Below are positions 1 through 17,830 of a DNA stretch of 64,000 bases, piece by piece. A model generated the notes under the pieces. It did not search any database. It saw only the letters and a program-made list of their open reading frames with translations, and was not told where the DNA came from. The stretch's first letter is position 1, and every line of letters begins with the position of its first letter. The stretch is from Cynocephalus volans. Its lineage: Eukaryota; Chordata; Mammalia; Dermoptera; Cynocephalidae. The stretch is taken from NCBI RefSeq assembly GCF_027409185.1, contig NC_084463.1, positions 66,759,852 to 66,823,851 of the forward strand, given 5' to 3'. The translations under genes were made by a program, and so were the position numbers.

Positions 1-848
1 GGAATAACATAATAATATTGCAGCACTCTAAAACAGAGGAGAAAGAAAATAATCCATAACCATTATATCCTGACACTAAAAATATTAGCATTTCTGTGTT
101 TTCTGTGTATATTTTATACATGTCTAATCTTAGTGTGCATATAATTTTCTACCTTTTCAAAAGTACTTTCTTTTGTAAGCATTATACATATATATATGCA
201 TACACACACAAGTGTGTGTGTATCTATGTATGAGTACATTATTACATAGACTTACTAATATAATTAATGGCTAAATAATGTTCCATCTTGTGACACCATA
301 TACATATGTGTGTACATGCACACACACACACACAGTGCCATGGTGGTCACCCAAAACATTAATTTAGTGATGAAATTTAATGAGCCGTAATTAGTGAAAA
401 CATTCCCTGACCATTAGCATTAGGTTGCCTTCCATTTTTTACCATGATAAATTGTGCAGAAATCACTATCTTTGTGCACCTAAATCTTTTTTATATTTTG
501 AAATAATTCCCTAGAAAAACTCTAACAAATAGATTTACTCCACACAGGTTATACACATTTTATGATCCCTGATAAATTATGCTTTTTCAGATGATTGTAA
601 TAATTTACACAAATGCAAACGATGCCTAAGAGATCCCATGTTGCCACAATTGTCACTATCATTAATTTTTCCTGTACTAATTGAGTGGATAAAAAACTGC
701 TATCATCTTAATTTGCATTTCTTTATGTACAAGAAGGGTAAATACATTTCATACATTTACTTACTAGATATTTTGGTCCTAAATGAAACATATATAATTT
801 CCAATGACTTCAGTTTGGGGTTCAGATATATGTATTTTTTATATATAT

Positions 849-896
<48 letters not shown>

Positions 897-1100
897 ACAA
901 TTTGCTTACAGAGTTTTAAAAATCAAATTGTAAAAGTTGTTGGTATAAGGAACACATTTAACTTTGTCAAATTTGCAACAAATATTTAACCAAATTATTT
1001 AAATTTAATTGACCTTTTTTACATATAGAAATTTAACATTTCCATATACTTAAATCTAACTCTGCATGTGTATATATTATTTATTTTATGAATTCTGAGC
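1..1100. other. AT-rich non-coding stretch
   Basis: AT-rich intergenic sequence with short TA- and CA-rich runs near 185-240 and 320-335 and a long GT microsatellite listed separately. The short open frames here read through the microsatellite or are AT-rich and show no domain or codon pattern of a real gene. I see no gene. Confidence 0.6.
851..894. repeat. (GT)n microsatellite, about 22 units
   Basis: An uninterrupted run of GT dinucleotides about 44 bp long, directly visible. It is a typical mammalian dinucleotide microsatellite in a non-coding context and probably length-polymorphic. Confidence 0.97.
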
Positions 1101-1379
1101 CTGTAAAATTATCGCCTCTCTAGAATTTGAATAAATATTTGATTGTATTTCCTACCCTTTTTGAAAATTCATTTTACATTTTTTTTAAATGTATACAGAA
1201 AAGTGCAAGGAATCTAACATTTCCGGCCCCCTAGAAGCTCCTCATTAAAACCCTTCTCTCCCGCCTTGGAGGTGGCTCTCAGCTATCCTGACACGGGTGG
1301 AAATCATCTTGCTGATCTAAAAAACTATTTCATTATGCAGGAATGTAATTGTAAGCTGTTTAGTTTAGTTTCGCCTGTT

Positions 1380-3440
1380 TTTACCCAATAGATGGCCCCA
1401 TCCTGTATGCATGCTTTTGGGTCACGCCTCCTTTGCTCAACATGATGTGGTAAAGATCCCACGCTGCTGCACGTGGCTGCAGTAAGCTCTTTCCCGTGCT
1501 ACACACTACTCATTCTGCTGTTGGCAGAACCTCCCGAGGCTTCTTATCCAGCAGTGCTATTATGAGCAATCTCCTATGAGCATGGCTGCAGTGCACTCAT
1601 CTAATACCAAACTGTTTTCCAGAGTGCACGCATGAATTTACACTCCCAGCGGCGGTGCACAAGAGTTCCCTTGCTCTGCACTTTGCCCATACTTACTATT
1701 GTGAGAACTTCTCAATTTTTGTCAGTCTGGTAGGTTCACAATGGTAAGCCAGTGTGGTTTCAAATTGAAATTTCCTGATTATTAATGAGGCTGCCCATAA
1801 ATTTTTGGCCAATTACATTTCCTCCTTTGCTAAGAGTATGTACAAGTCTTCAGCCCATTTTCAATATCTGGTTGTTTTTTTTAAAAATCAATTTATTTCA
1901 TCTAGACACTAGAGCTTTATCAGCTATACTGATTTTAAAAATTCTCTCCCATTCTGTGGCTTTTTTTTTTTTTTTTTTAGGTCTCTTTTGTGTATAATTT
2001 AAGATGATAAGTCAAAGGTCATAATTTTAATGAATTTAAACTTTTTGTTGCTGTTTAAAAAAAATTCTTTTCTATCTTGATATCATGAAGGTGGTTTCCT
2101 TTCTTATGACTCTTAGTGCTTTCAGGTTTTGTTTTCTCATCTTCAGGGTTATAATTCACTTGGAGTTGACTTTTAAGTATAGTGTAACATAAGAGTTCAA
2201 TTTTATTTTGCTACTTATAAGTAACTTCTATTTTGTATCCTTCCGTATGAGGTTGGAAGCTACATGCTCTGTTTCTAATCTTTTAGTAGTTGAGCTGAAC
2301 ATTCTAACACATGAACTTAACTTATTGCCAACAGTCTGAAGTTAATCAGTATTTTTTTTCTTCTCCTGGACATCACTAGGAACTTTGAAGACTTGGAGTC
2401 TATTTCTCCTCCCTTCCAAACTCGTATGTTATCGTAACCACGTATTTTAATTCTACCTTACATTTTTTAAGTCAACTTTACACTCATTATGATTTGACGC
2501 AGTTAATATTTGTTTAGATTTACCAATGTACCTGCCACTTTCTTTGATCTTTGCTTATTCTTGCATATCAGATCTTCTATCCAAGATCACATTCTGTTGA
2601 AAAATATCCTCCAGAATTACAAATAGTATTTTTTTGTACAATTAGTATTTTTATTTTGTACAGTTAATATTTTTATTTTGCCCTCATCCTTGAAAGATAT
2701 TTTCAGTGGGTACAGAATTATAGCTTGACAGTTACTTTCTTTACAAAATATTAAACGTGTCAGTCAACTGTCTTCTGGCTTCCGTGACTGCTTTGATGAG
2801 GGAGCTTTCAGTCTGTCGTCTGTTTGAATGTAATCTGTTCATTTTATTTAACTGCTTTAGGATGGTCTTTGTCCTTATGCACTGCAGTTTCAGTATGGTG
2901 TTGTCTGGTGTGGATTCCTTCTTTAATTTACCATGGAATTCTTGAATCTCTAGATCAGCATCTTTCATTGATTCCAGTAAATTCTCAGATGTTATCTCCT
3001 AAAATATTGATTATGCAGCAGTCTCTCTTTCCAAGAATTCTGATTAGACACATTAGATCTTCTATATCCACCAAGTCTCTTCATCTCTCTCTCTCATACG
3101 TCCTCATTTTTTGTCCATCAGTGTTGCGTTCTGCATATTTTCTTCTTTCTTTACCTTCCAGTTCACTAATTCTCTCTTCAGAGGTGTCTAATCTCCCATG
3201 TATGTGTGTTCTTGACTTCAATTACTTCCTTTGTTTTTTTGTTGTTTGTTTGGGAAGTTCTATCTGACTCTCTTTCAAACATGCTGAAATCATTTTAAAT
3301 ATTTCTTAGCATCTATAAATTTTAGAGCTTTCCTTTTACTTCTTTAAACATAGTTGTTTTAAAACCTGTCTGATACTTTCAGTTTCTGAAGTATTTGCAG
3401 ACCTGTTTCTGTTGGTTCCTTGCTTCCTTGTGTGCTTTTA
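1380..3440 (-). mobile_element. Old LINE-1 (L1M/HAL1-like) relic, antisense
   Basis: The plus strand reads like the reverse complement of a mammalian LINE-1. Around 1,620-1,960 are degraded versions of the well-known ORF2 3'-end text (the 'bench-test' stretch before the 3' UTR). From about 2,650 to 3,440 the text resembles antisense sequence from the 5'/ORF1 part of L1 or HAL1. No open frame survives. Divergence is high, so this is an ancient insertion, possibly several fragments. Boundaries are approximate and decayed L1-like text may continue to about 4.6 kb. Confidence 0.6.
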
Positions 3441-5270
3441 AAATGTTTATGGTAAGCTGCTCATTTTCTTTATAAAATTAGTTTTGAGAACAACACTTGG
3501 AGGCCCAGCATGAGGGAATCCTCTAGAGAGAATGCACATTGGCTTCTGTCGTGAGATATTTCCAGTTGAGAGCCCACTTAAAACTACATTCACAAATCGA
3601 GGGGTTTGGTGCCATCCAGTTGTTTGACCTTGTGCTATGAATCCATGAAGGTCACAGCCCCTCAAGATGCTCTTGCTGTCATTTCGCTCAACACTGGGGC
3701 AGGTCTGCCTGCATGCCCCTGGCACTGAGGACCATGGTGCTGACTTCTGTGGCTCGTCCTCACCCTGAGGGTGTGGCCCTCTAGGGTCCCAGTCTGATGG
3801 TCGATGCTCTGGCGTCAGACACCCAACCCTGACCAGCCTGGGCTTTAATTCTGCTCTCCACCGTTTGGGGGTTGAAGACCAGGGTGCAAGGTCACAGGTT
3901 GGGCACACACCCTTGGGGCAAAAAAAGCTTCCTGTCCTGCTTCCTCCAGGCTCCCCTGTGCAATCAGATTTTTGCCTGGTAATTCCCTATTATTTGTCAG
4001 TTTGGGGTTACATTTAAGGAGGATTTTTTTTTTTTTTTTTTTGTATTTCATTCAGGCTTTTTAGCTTTTATCGACAGAGACTGTGGTTGTGATCACTGAG
4101 CCTACCATAATACCAGAAATGGAAATGTCCAATTTGATTTCTCCTTCTTCCCCACCCTCCTTTTCTTTCTGAAACTCTTTAATCCCTCTCTGATTTACAT
4201 TGGTATGTGGTGAGAAATTAGCACATAAAATTCTTTGTTCTCTCCCACTGCTAAACAATTACTTCTACACCCGTGCATCAAGGAATCAGTTCTTGGTTAT
4301 GATGTTTAGTTTTCATATGGCATTTTATAAATCTCAGCCTTCCTATCCAAAATCAGGTTATGTCTGTTTATCACCACTTATTCAGAACTTCATTTGCATT
4401 TTAATAGACTGCCATAGTTTTCTTTATTTGTGACACTACGTGTTAAAATCATTCCCATTATCAATTCATATATTTTTATTCCATTGTAAGTTGGATCATG
4501 TTTTCATTATTTTTTTAAGGTTATTTCTGGTATGTTAGAATGTGCTAGCTTTTCTAAACTTTCTTTTCTCTAGTGGTATTTATGAATCCTCTTATTAATC
4601 GTAGCTGATTTTATTTTTTTTCTACCTATGGTATATGTATGCAATAACATAATCTACATTTTCTTTCTTTCAGGCCTTGCACTGGCCAAAACTTCTAAAA
4701 CAATGTTCAATAGTATTAATGTTATGCTTTCTATTTTAATGGTAAGTCCATGCGTGTTTAACCAATAAATACGATTAGCTCTCAGTGTAATGAATGTGTT
4801 AAAATCACTGTGACATTTTATGTACCACTTCATGCTCCAACCCCCAAAAAAAGCAGAAGAAGCCTTGGTCCAACACTTCGTACCAAGCAGCACTGGACCC
4901 GAAAATTCTAGATGTTAAACGACTAATGTTTTAGAAGAAGCAGTTTCAATTCTATACATAAAAATTATGTAGTTAAAAAAATTTTTTTTTGGTCTCTAAT
5001 AACTGAAGAAAATAGGTACAATGAAGGTATCAAATCTAAACTTGATGCAGAGTGTCAAAAATGATGAACAGGAGTGAGGGTAAAAACTGAAACGCTGTAC
5101 TAATAAGGCATGTGAAAAAATATTCACTGCGCAACTATGAGGGGAAGGTTCACATCTCTATTAACTACTGAATTTTGGTAATAAACTGTGTGTGCCCAGC
5201 TTATCTTGCTCATATGGAAATGGAAGAATCCGTTGGTATACCTCTGTCTAGACTGATCTTGCCTGAAGTG
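3441..5270. other. No gene seen
   Basis: Mixed unique and decayed repeat sequence, with T-rich runs near 4,027-4,042 and text near 4.3-4.6 kb that may be old antisense LINE-1. The open frames are short and lack recognisable domains. Confidence 0.5.
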
Positions 5271-5274
5271 CAGT

Positions 5275-5420
5275 CTGTGGATCTCCCGGGTGGACATTCC
5301 TGGTTAAATTCTTGTTAAAATGCAGATTCTCAGGCCCCTTCACAGGCAAAGTGAATCAGAATGGGGGAATGTGGGCTGGAAGCCTGAGATTTAGTGGGGC
5401 TCCCTAAGGGCTCCTCATAC
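5275..5420 (+). mobile_element. MER5-like (hAT-Charlie) non-autonomous DNA transposon fragment
   Basis: Contains the family's characteristic phrases: 'aaatgcagattctcaggcc', followed by 'gaatcagaatgggggaatg'. These correspond to the inner part of the MER5A/B hAT-Charlie MITE common in placental genomes. Ends are degraded and approximate. A second copy lies near 29.0-29.2 kb. Confidence 0.6.
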
Positions 5421-10030
<4,610 letters not shown>

Positions 10031-10039
10031 GGCTATGCA

Positions 10040-10380
10040 CTGTCTCAGTCCCTTCAGGATGTTGTAACAGAATGTCATGGACTGGGTGTCTCAGAACAAC
10101 AGAAATTTGTTTCTCACAGTTCTGGAGGCTGCAAGTCCAAGATCAAGGTGCAGAAAGATTCGGCGTCTGGTGAGGACCAGCTTCCTGGTTCTCAGGTGAA
10201 ACCTTCTCACTGCGACCTCACATGGTAGAAGAGGTGAGAGGGCTCTCCTGGGACCCTTTCATACGGGCACTATCCCACTCATGTGGTCCCCTCCCTCGTG
10301 ACCTACCCACCCCCTCATACCATCGCAGTGGGGCTAGGTCTCAATAAAGGGATTCTGGGAGGACAATTCAGTCCACAGCA
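10040..10380 (+). mobile_element. LTR-like interspersed repeat (MaLR-like)
   Basis: The plus strand carries recognisable phrases of a common mammalian interspersed repeat: 'ctcacagttctggaggct' near 10,115, then 'agtccaagatcaaggtg', then 'acctcacatgg', and a 3' end 'acaattcagtccacagca' near 10,362-10,379. The pattern (tissue-wide repeat with a short terminal CA) fits an LTR of the ERVL-MaLR type, but I am not sure of the subfamily. A similar element appears at 41.36-41.77 kb. Confidence 0.55.
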
Positions 10381-10479
10381 TGCACTGTCCTCTTGTCCGC
10401 GTGTCACTCCGTCATCAGCCAGTGACTTGTTAGCCGCCGTCAGGTGGGGCATCTCCTGTGCTGGAGCCCGTCTTCACAG

Positions 10480-10620
10480 CATGAGCTTACAGCTGGGCCG
10501 ACTTGGATTTGAATCTGGAGCTGGCCACGAGCTGTGTGACCTCGGCTGAGTCACTCACCATCTCTGAACATTGGATTAGTTTCCTCTTCCTCAAGAAAGG
10601 AAGATAATAGCTACTTAAGA
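10480..10620 (+). mobile_element. MIR SINE fragment
   Basis: Shows the MIR core order: a 'gacttggatttgaatc' box, then 'gctgtgtgacctcggc', then a Leu-box-like 'tctgaacattggattagtttcctc'. These are the standard landmarks of the tRNA-derived MIR family of all mammals. Ends are approximate. Confidence 0.75.
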
Positions 10621-10849
10621 GCTGCTACCAGGGTGCTTTTCTGTACCCAGGGTCATTTTTTGAAGCTTTTTGACATGGGAGCAATCAACGCAGGCCCCAC
10701 TTGCTGACTGACACCCAGTGCTCTGAGCTGGAAGCCTGGCGGTCCTGAGAGCCGTCTTGTCCCCTCCATCCCCACAGTCAGCTGGCCGTTGCATGTCACC
10801 AATGCACCTGCTTGTCACCCCTCCGATCTGTCCCTTCCTTCCACTGACT

Positions 10850-11200
10850 CCTACCCAGGTACGGCCTCCCTGTCCTGTTCCAGCACCACTGTGAATGCTT
10901 CACAGCAGAGAACCGCACTCCAGCCTGCGCACTCCCCAGACCCTGCAATCTGTCCTCCGCATAGCGACAGCATGGTCCTCCCCTCCTCAAAAGCCAGTCC
11001 GATTGTGTCACTGCCTTTCACTCCATACTTTTCAATGACTCCTCATTGCCTTCCGAGAAAATCCACTACATAAATCCAACTTTTCAGCCTCGTTCCTCGC
11101 ATTTGGGATATGCACAGTGACAAAACCATACGACAAGATGCTTCCTGCCCCGCTGCCTCTGCACACATGGTTCCATCTGCACAGAGGGCTTGTCCACCCT
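10850..11200 (-). mobile_element. L2-like LINE relic
   Basis: The segment with 'ccgattgtgtcactgcc' and 'aatgactcctcattgcc' matches the antisense text of the ORF2 end of LINE-2 elements. It is badly diverged, with no open frame, and orientation and ends are approximate. From 11.2 to 14.5 kb I see no gene, only unique sequence and T-rich runs near 13,485-13,530. Confidence 0.45.
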
Positions 11201-14200
11201 GGCTCATCCACTCCCCTCTGCCGGTGAACTCCTATGCATGCCTCAGTGCCTGGTGCAGGAGGGTCCCCCTGCTCCACACTGCCTCCCCAGCCTGTCATGC
11301 AGAAAGTCCCCCTCCCCTCCGTGCATCACAATCACCTTTGAACAGCTCTAGGGTAGCATTTAAGATGTCTCACTCATTTTTCGTGAGCAGGCTGGGCCCT
11401 GCCCCTCGTCTGACAGCCCCTGGCCGCAGGAGTCATACATACGCATCAGCTAGTCACAAGGACAGAGTAGGTCTTGGGTGTGTTTTCACTGACTCAACAG
11501 AGCAAACAGTCTTTCATTGAGTTTAGCATGAAAACAACCTGCGATGAGACTTGTTAGCACTAAGGCTAAGGCCACTGGAAACTCTGTCCCCATTAGAAAG
11601 GACATTCTGCTGCAACCCACTGGCACCATGCCCTGTAAGATGAAACCTGCATGCCACCCTGACCAGCTGCTCCTGCATCGGGTCCTCACCATGGGGTGCG
11701 CCCCCACCCCTGCACCTCAGGCACCCTCCCCGAGTCCCACGGGTCACCCACATGACCCTGGGTCTCTCTAGCCCCTGCACCAACACAGCACATCGATGCA
11801 TCTGTGCAAGAAAGATGGCAAGGTATCCATTTCCATAATGGCCTGCATGGATGCACATTTTCAGCCAGAAATGAAGGTAGAGGAAGGAGCAGCTGACAGC
11901 GACCGTGGACCAGACAGTGAGAAGCCTTGGAAACGATGACATTATCAGAGAAGGGGCGGTCCCCTGGCCTTGCCTCTCATTCTTCCTTCAAACAGCACCC
12001 CCGGAAATGGAGATGTTACTCTGAAACTTGAGTTCTACTCTTTCCTAGGAGTCCAGGGAAATCAAGCATTCATTGCCCCGAAGGTGTGGCAGCCACCTGG
12101 AAGCACACCGTGAGTGGGACGGGCAAGGGTCCGGGGAAGGAAGGATGCATGAGTAACGACACTCAGGTGGGACCACGGAGGTGGCCCCAATGTGCTCGGG
12201 ACCAGGTGGCCACAGCAGGAGGCACGCCTCTAGTGCTGAGGGATTGGCATTTAAGTGGAGCCCCGCAGAGAAGAATCGCACAAGAACATGGTCCTCTCCT
12301 CCAGGGGCTTCTGGGAACGTGGCTGCACGGGACGCCACTCCCTGACCTGTCCACCCACCTGTCCCTCTTCTTCCATTTCATATGTGGTTGTTGCAAACAT
12401 AAACACGAAAAGCCAAAGAGAAAAGCCCCCCTAACTTCTACGTCCTTCCCTGGGTTCCTCTGCACTTGCCAATGCCGTGTACTGAATGCACAAGTCTGTG
12501 AAAGCACAGGCTTCCCTCGCACAGGCAGCCCATAAAAATGCACACGTGGGAGGAAATCGCTATGAGAAAAGTGTAGTAATCACAACCACGGAAATAAGTC
12601 CCACTGCATGGAACAGAGAAAAGGTCGAGGGGACAACTGTCACCAGAAGGTGACTCCAGGGGCAGCCCTTGCTGGGACACATGGTGCTGGGGACGTCCCT
12701 AACTGCTCCTCGGAGGCTCAGCTGTGAAACAGTGCCAAGGACCTTTCTGAAAGTATTGCTGCAACAGCTTAGTGAGATTTGGAATGTCCTGGCACCCTGC
12801 AAAGCAGCATGTCAATGTCAGCTTTTTATTGACTGGAAAGAACCCATGGTGATGGTCTTTGCAGACAATAAATTAAATCCAGACTCTAAATATATTTACA
12901 TAATTAAGTTGACCCACTTTTATTCACCCAATACCCCTTACCTAATTTTTCTCTCATTTGCTCTCTACTTCTCTATTTAATTAAACTTCTTCAATGCAAA
13001 TGCCAAAGGACAGCCACACCACACTCGCTCGTACTGAGGGACCCTCCCTGCTAAAATAGAACCGACTGAAACAGCACCTGGTAGAAAAGGGTGTGGGAGG
13101 TAAAAATATCAAATCAGAAACAATGAAGCCAGGGATGAGTCATGTCATGCCCTGTCCTTCCACCTGCCAGCATCTGTCTCAGTCTGTGAGCATCTCTCTG
13201 TGTGGTGATTTAATTAACGCCTGATCCCAGGTACTCAGCTATCTTAGGCCAGTGTATTCTCAACACCTCGTGCAGGCCACGAAGGCGTTTAATAAATATA
13301 AATGGAACCATTGCACTGGACTCAAGCACCTGCTACATCCTTAATCTATAATGCAGGCCTGAGAAGGGAAACGGCAGGGGTGATTTTATTTCAGCACCTA
13401 CAGGCGCACAGAGGCTGGTCTTTTGCAGTGCAGAATGGTAGTCAGAAGCTATGCAATCCCAACTCTGTTCACTGTCGTACAGCATTTTTTGTTTTTGTTT
13501 TTGTTTTGTTTGTTTGCTTATTTGCTTTTTAAGTGAGAAGAAACATCAGAAGAACATTAGAGACCAGGAAGTGCGTCCTCTAGGGATGAGGAGACATTCT
13601 ACTGGATTTTTTAAAAAATGTTTTCTCCAGAGTCATCTGCTTCATTAACAATGGTTTTTGTCTTAGAAGTCTCTCTCTGATTTTATAAACTGACATCACT
13701 TCTTGTTCTGTTATGAATGCACGCTGCACTAGGACTCCAATAAGCCCATCACACATTTTCACCATTTTGTCTATAGGCACTTTTTCTGCAGTGTAATCAC
13801 TCATCTCCATTGTTACTATTATCATAATCACCTTGACTCAGAACCATTTTGGCTATTTCATCATCAGCCAACGAATGAACAACTTGCAGTGTCATGTTGG
13901 TGCTCCAAAATATCTGAATTTGGAACATTCCAGCTTTCAGATTTTTGGATTAGGGATGCTCCATCTGTACATACTGAAGTTACGTTCTAGTATTAGGACA
14001 CTACTGTCTTTCTCCATGTAACTCTATGGATTAGATTAATCCACAGGTTTAATACTTTATACTCATCTGATAAGAATGTTAACAAAACATATGCAACTTT
14101 GGAAGGCTGAAGGGGATTATAAAGTCCAGTGGATATGGAATTTCATCTCTGATTGTCAGGGACTATCACTCAGGTTTTTAAAAAATATTTCAATTCATAT

Positions 14201-14574
14201 GCTATCCACTACATTCACTTGAGTAAATCAAACACTTCTGTATATTTCAATAAATCATTTAGGACTATTTGGACAGAAATCAAATTCAGATGCCAAATAG
14301 TTAAATCTCTAAATAATTTAAATTCAATTCAGTGGTAAAATACAGTCAAATACCAAATTAAATTCCAGATAAAATAAACAGTTAAATGTGAAGAATACAA
14401 CCACAGAATCAGAAAGGAATGAAGGTATGTTTTAGGATGAATGAATTAGGATCAACTAAACCTAAGGAAAAAAAAATCACAAAGTAAATGATATGTAAAC
14501 AAAATGAAAACAGCATACTGAGAAAAATATTTGTAATAAATATGTATTATCATAATTAACCTAAAACCTCTCTT

Positions 14575-15790
14575 AAGGAGAATTAAATATTCTCAAGATA
14601 TTCCAAAAAATCAAAGAAAAGAAAATTATTCCACACACATTCTATGAGGCCAGAATCACCCTGATAACTGAAATCAGAAAAAGATACAACAAAAACAAAA
14701 CTTCAGGCCATTATCCCTGATGAACACAGATGCAAATATCCTCAACAAAATACTAGCAAACCCAATTCAACAGCACATCAAAAAGATTATAGACCATGAT
14801 CAAGTTGGATTTATCTTGTGGGTGAGATGGTTCAAAATATACAAATAAAAAAGTGTGATATATCACATCAACAAAATTAAAGACAATAACCATATGATCA
14901 TTTCAGCAGGTGCAGAAAAAGCGTTTGATAACATTCAAAACTCCTTCATGATAAAAAAAAAAACACTCGACAAATTAGCTATAGAAGAAAAGAATCAACA
15001 CAACAAAGGCCAAGAAAGAACAGAAACAAGACAACGATGCCCACTTTCACCACTCTTGTTCAACATAGTACGGGAAGTCCTAACCAGAGCAATTAGGCAA
15101 GAAAGAGAACTGAAGTAAAGAAGTGCATCCAAATTGGAAAAGAGAAAGTCAAATTGTTCCTCTTTGCAGAAGACACGATCTCATTAATGGAAAAACCTAA
15201 GACTCAAAAAAAAAAAAGAAAAAGAAAAAAGAAAACAAATACTTTGATTAAAAAATGGACAAATGACCTGAGCAGCTAATCATCAGGGAAATGCAAAGCA
15301 AAACCACAGTGAGATATCTCACCCCAGTTAGAATGGATATTTTCAAAAAGACAAATAACAAATGCTGGTGAGTATGTGGAGAAAAGGAAACTCATACACT
15401 GTTGGTGGGAATGTAAATTAGTACAGCCATTATGGAAAACAGTATGGAGATTCCTCACAAAATGAAAAAATAGAACTACCACATGATCCAGCAATACCAC
15501 TGCTGGGTATTTATGCAAAGGAGAGGAAATCAACATGCGAAAGGGATACCTGCACTCCAGTGTTTATCGTGGCTCTATAGCAAGATTTGGAACCAAACTA
15601 AATGTTTATCAACAGATAATTAGATAAATAAAATGTGATATATATATATATATATACACAAAATGGAATACTACTTAGCCATAAAAAATGAAACTCTGCC
15701 ATTTGCAACAATGTAGTAGCAGTTTCATTTGTGTCTATAGGTACGGAAAGAATGGAGTTGATAAGACTGATAATGCAGCACTAATTCCTT
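14575..15790 (+). mobile_element. LINE-1 ORF2 fragment, sense
   Basis: The plus strand carries LINE-1 ORF2 reverse-transcriptase-region text: 'cagatgcaaatatcctcaac' near 14,730, then the stretch about 'gatcaagttggatttatc' near 14,800, the 'tgcccactttcaccactc' region near 15,040, and then the ORF2 3' end ('actgttggtgggaatgtaa' near 15,400; 'tggaatactacttagcca' near 15,663). An A-rich junction at about 15,205-15,240 marks an internal deletion that joins the reverse transcriptase to the far 3' part. Frameshifts and stops are frequent, so the copy is dead. Confidence 0.9.
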
Positions 15791-17680
15791 TTTAGTGTTG
15801 CAGCCTGTCCCTTACACTCTAGAGTACAAGCATCTTCTAAGAGCCCCAATCACACATACACTATTATAAATCAAATTCTCCTTTTCCACACACGTGCATT
15901 AAAAAGCTCTATATGACCATTAATTGGAAAGGTATTTACTCTATAGGTCTATTTGGGAAGATTTGACATATTTACCATATTGTGTATTCAATACATGATC
16001 CTGGCATAGCCCTTCATTTTAGCCCTTCATTTCAACCCTGGCTTGGAGATATTTGAAAAATAAAAATCGAACAATAAAAAATGAGACAAATAAAAACACA
16101 AAGTATACACTATTTACATAGCATTTACATTTTATTAGGTATTATAATTAATCTAGGGATAATTTAAATTATATGAGGGGATATGCATAAGTTATATAAA
16201 ATACTTCTCCATTTTATATAAGGAAATTGAGCATCCTCAGAATTTGTACCTGAGGGGGGTCTTGGCACTAATTCCCCACAGATACTGGGGGACAACTGTG
16301 ATGTTGTAAGCAAATGTTGGATAAGTCCATCTTATGGGGAAGCTCCATTTAACAACACTAAAGGAAGGTATCCTATACCACTGACCCTTTAATTACTTAA
16401 AAATGAGAATACTAGAATGTCTTTCCTCTCTCTATTTACGTGGATGATATGCAACATTGTAAGAAATGATTGAGGCAGTTTTCAAAGAAAAAAGTTTTTG
16501 GAAAGGTCCACACATATGATAACCTTTTCTTAATCTCCTAGGATACCTTTTTTTGAAGAATAATTGCTGGTCAGATGACACTTAAGAAAACTTATTAATT
16601 CATATCACTATATATTGGTAAGAGGACAAACACTTCATCTCCTTCTAGGATATGCTAGCTTTTATAATTTTTTTCAATCTGATTATATTTAAATGGTGAC
16701 ATTTATTTAGTTGTTCACTTTTCCAATTTCTAACAGGATTAAACTATTTTCATAGGTTTCTAAAAAGGATATAAATCCCCAGTTGCTAGATAACTTATTG
16801 ACACAACTTTTACATAAGCATTGCTAATTTCTTAAACTCTGATAGGTGACAACAAAATATAGGTAGTGTGGGACACCTATTGTAAATAATTTTCTAAATG
16901 TTATTTATTAAAGATGAGTATATACATAATCATTGTTTAAATAATTATTTATTATATATGAAAGTGCTTCAAAAAGTTTATGTAAAAATTGAGAGACATG
17001 AATTAAGAGATGTACGAGTCTTTCCATAAACTTTTTGAAGTAGCCTCATATAGTACTTTTAATATAAATACACACGTTGTGGTGGATGTCATATATGAAC
17101 ACACACATATATGTATATATACATGTGTAAAATATCTGATTTCAAATTATGCATCAAGGTGAATGAATCCAAAAAATAGATTTTATTTTTATATAACTAA
17201 TCATTACAAGTTAATTATTATAAGTAATTCCATCAACTATTAAAGATACAGTAGTTTAAAATACAATTGTGTTTCTAGATGCACTTTTTAAAGTGATACA
17301 GTTACACAGTCAGATGTGTTGTTTATCTCAGTTAATGTTTTATTGTCGGACATATTCAGATAAAGAATGGCTGGGAACTTAATTAATAATTATAAATTTA
17401 AAAGTAGAGTAACAAACCAAATGTTAAAAATTGTGAGGTCATTTCTTATAGAATAAAAATTTATTTAATGAAATAAGTGCTTCATTTAAAATATCTCTTT
17501 GAAAAACCTGCATCAGGTCAACGTTTTTTAGTCTCACCACAAACCTCCTCTACTGTTACTCTCAGCCCCCGGTGTTGATTTCTATAGTTTGTAAATCCAA
17601 TCAGCCAGTTTCACACCTTTCTGCATAACTTAATCATCTATTTCCTAGAAGTGGGTGTGGTCTTAGGTGAATCTAACACT
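15790..17680. other. AT-rich non-coding sequence upstream of the TRIM pseudogene
   Basis: No open frame of note. It contains one mariner-type MITE (listed separately) and TA-rich repeats near 17,100-17,130. Nothing else is recognised. Confidence 0.55.
16963..17045. mobile_element. Mariner-type MITE (MADE2/HSMAR2-like)
   Basis: A short palindromic element of about 80 bp. The left end reads 'gcttcaaaaagtttatg' and the right end 'cataaactttttgaagtagc', which are inverted copies of each other around a unique centre. The terminal motif and size fit the mariner-derived MITE family that pairs with HSMAR2. It has no coding capacity. A second copy lies at about 31,985-32,062. Confidence 0.7.
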
Positions 17681-17830
17681 TAAATAGCACACTCGTGCAG
17701 AGAAGACCTCTTCTCCAGGGAAGACAAAATTTCCAGCTGCCAGGTGTTGAAGAGCTGAGAGTTACTGCTGACCTTGATATCAACAGATCTTCCAGAGGTT
17801 CCAGTCGTGAGACCGCTCATAGTAGACTCT
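17680..17830 (+). promoter_or_regulatory. Candidate promoter and 5' untranslated exon of the TRIM pseudogene
   Basis: A TATA-like 'cttaaatagc' near 17,680 is followed about 30 bp on by a stretch rich in exon-like sequence that ends near 17,830 in 'gactctg' before 'gtgcgt', a possible splice donor. The first coding exon at 19,193 has its own acceptor (T-rich tract then 'ttttcag'), so a non-coding first exon upstream is expected. This is an inference from spacing and motifs; there is no direct evidence for transcription. Confidence 0.3.

Noticed and set aside
638-919. 93-codon plus-strand frame with poly(Cys-Val)
   Set aside because: It reads through the GT microsatellite; no other protein character.
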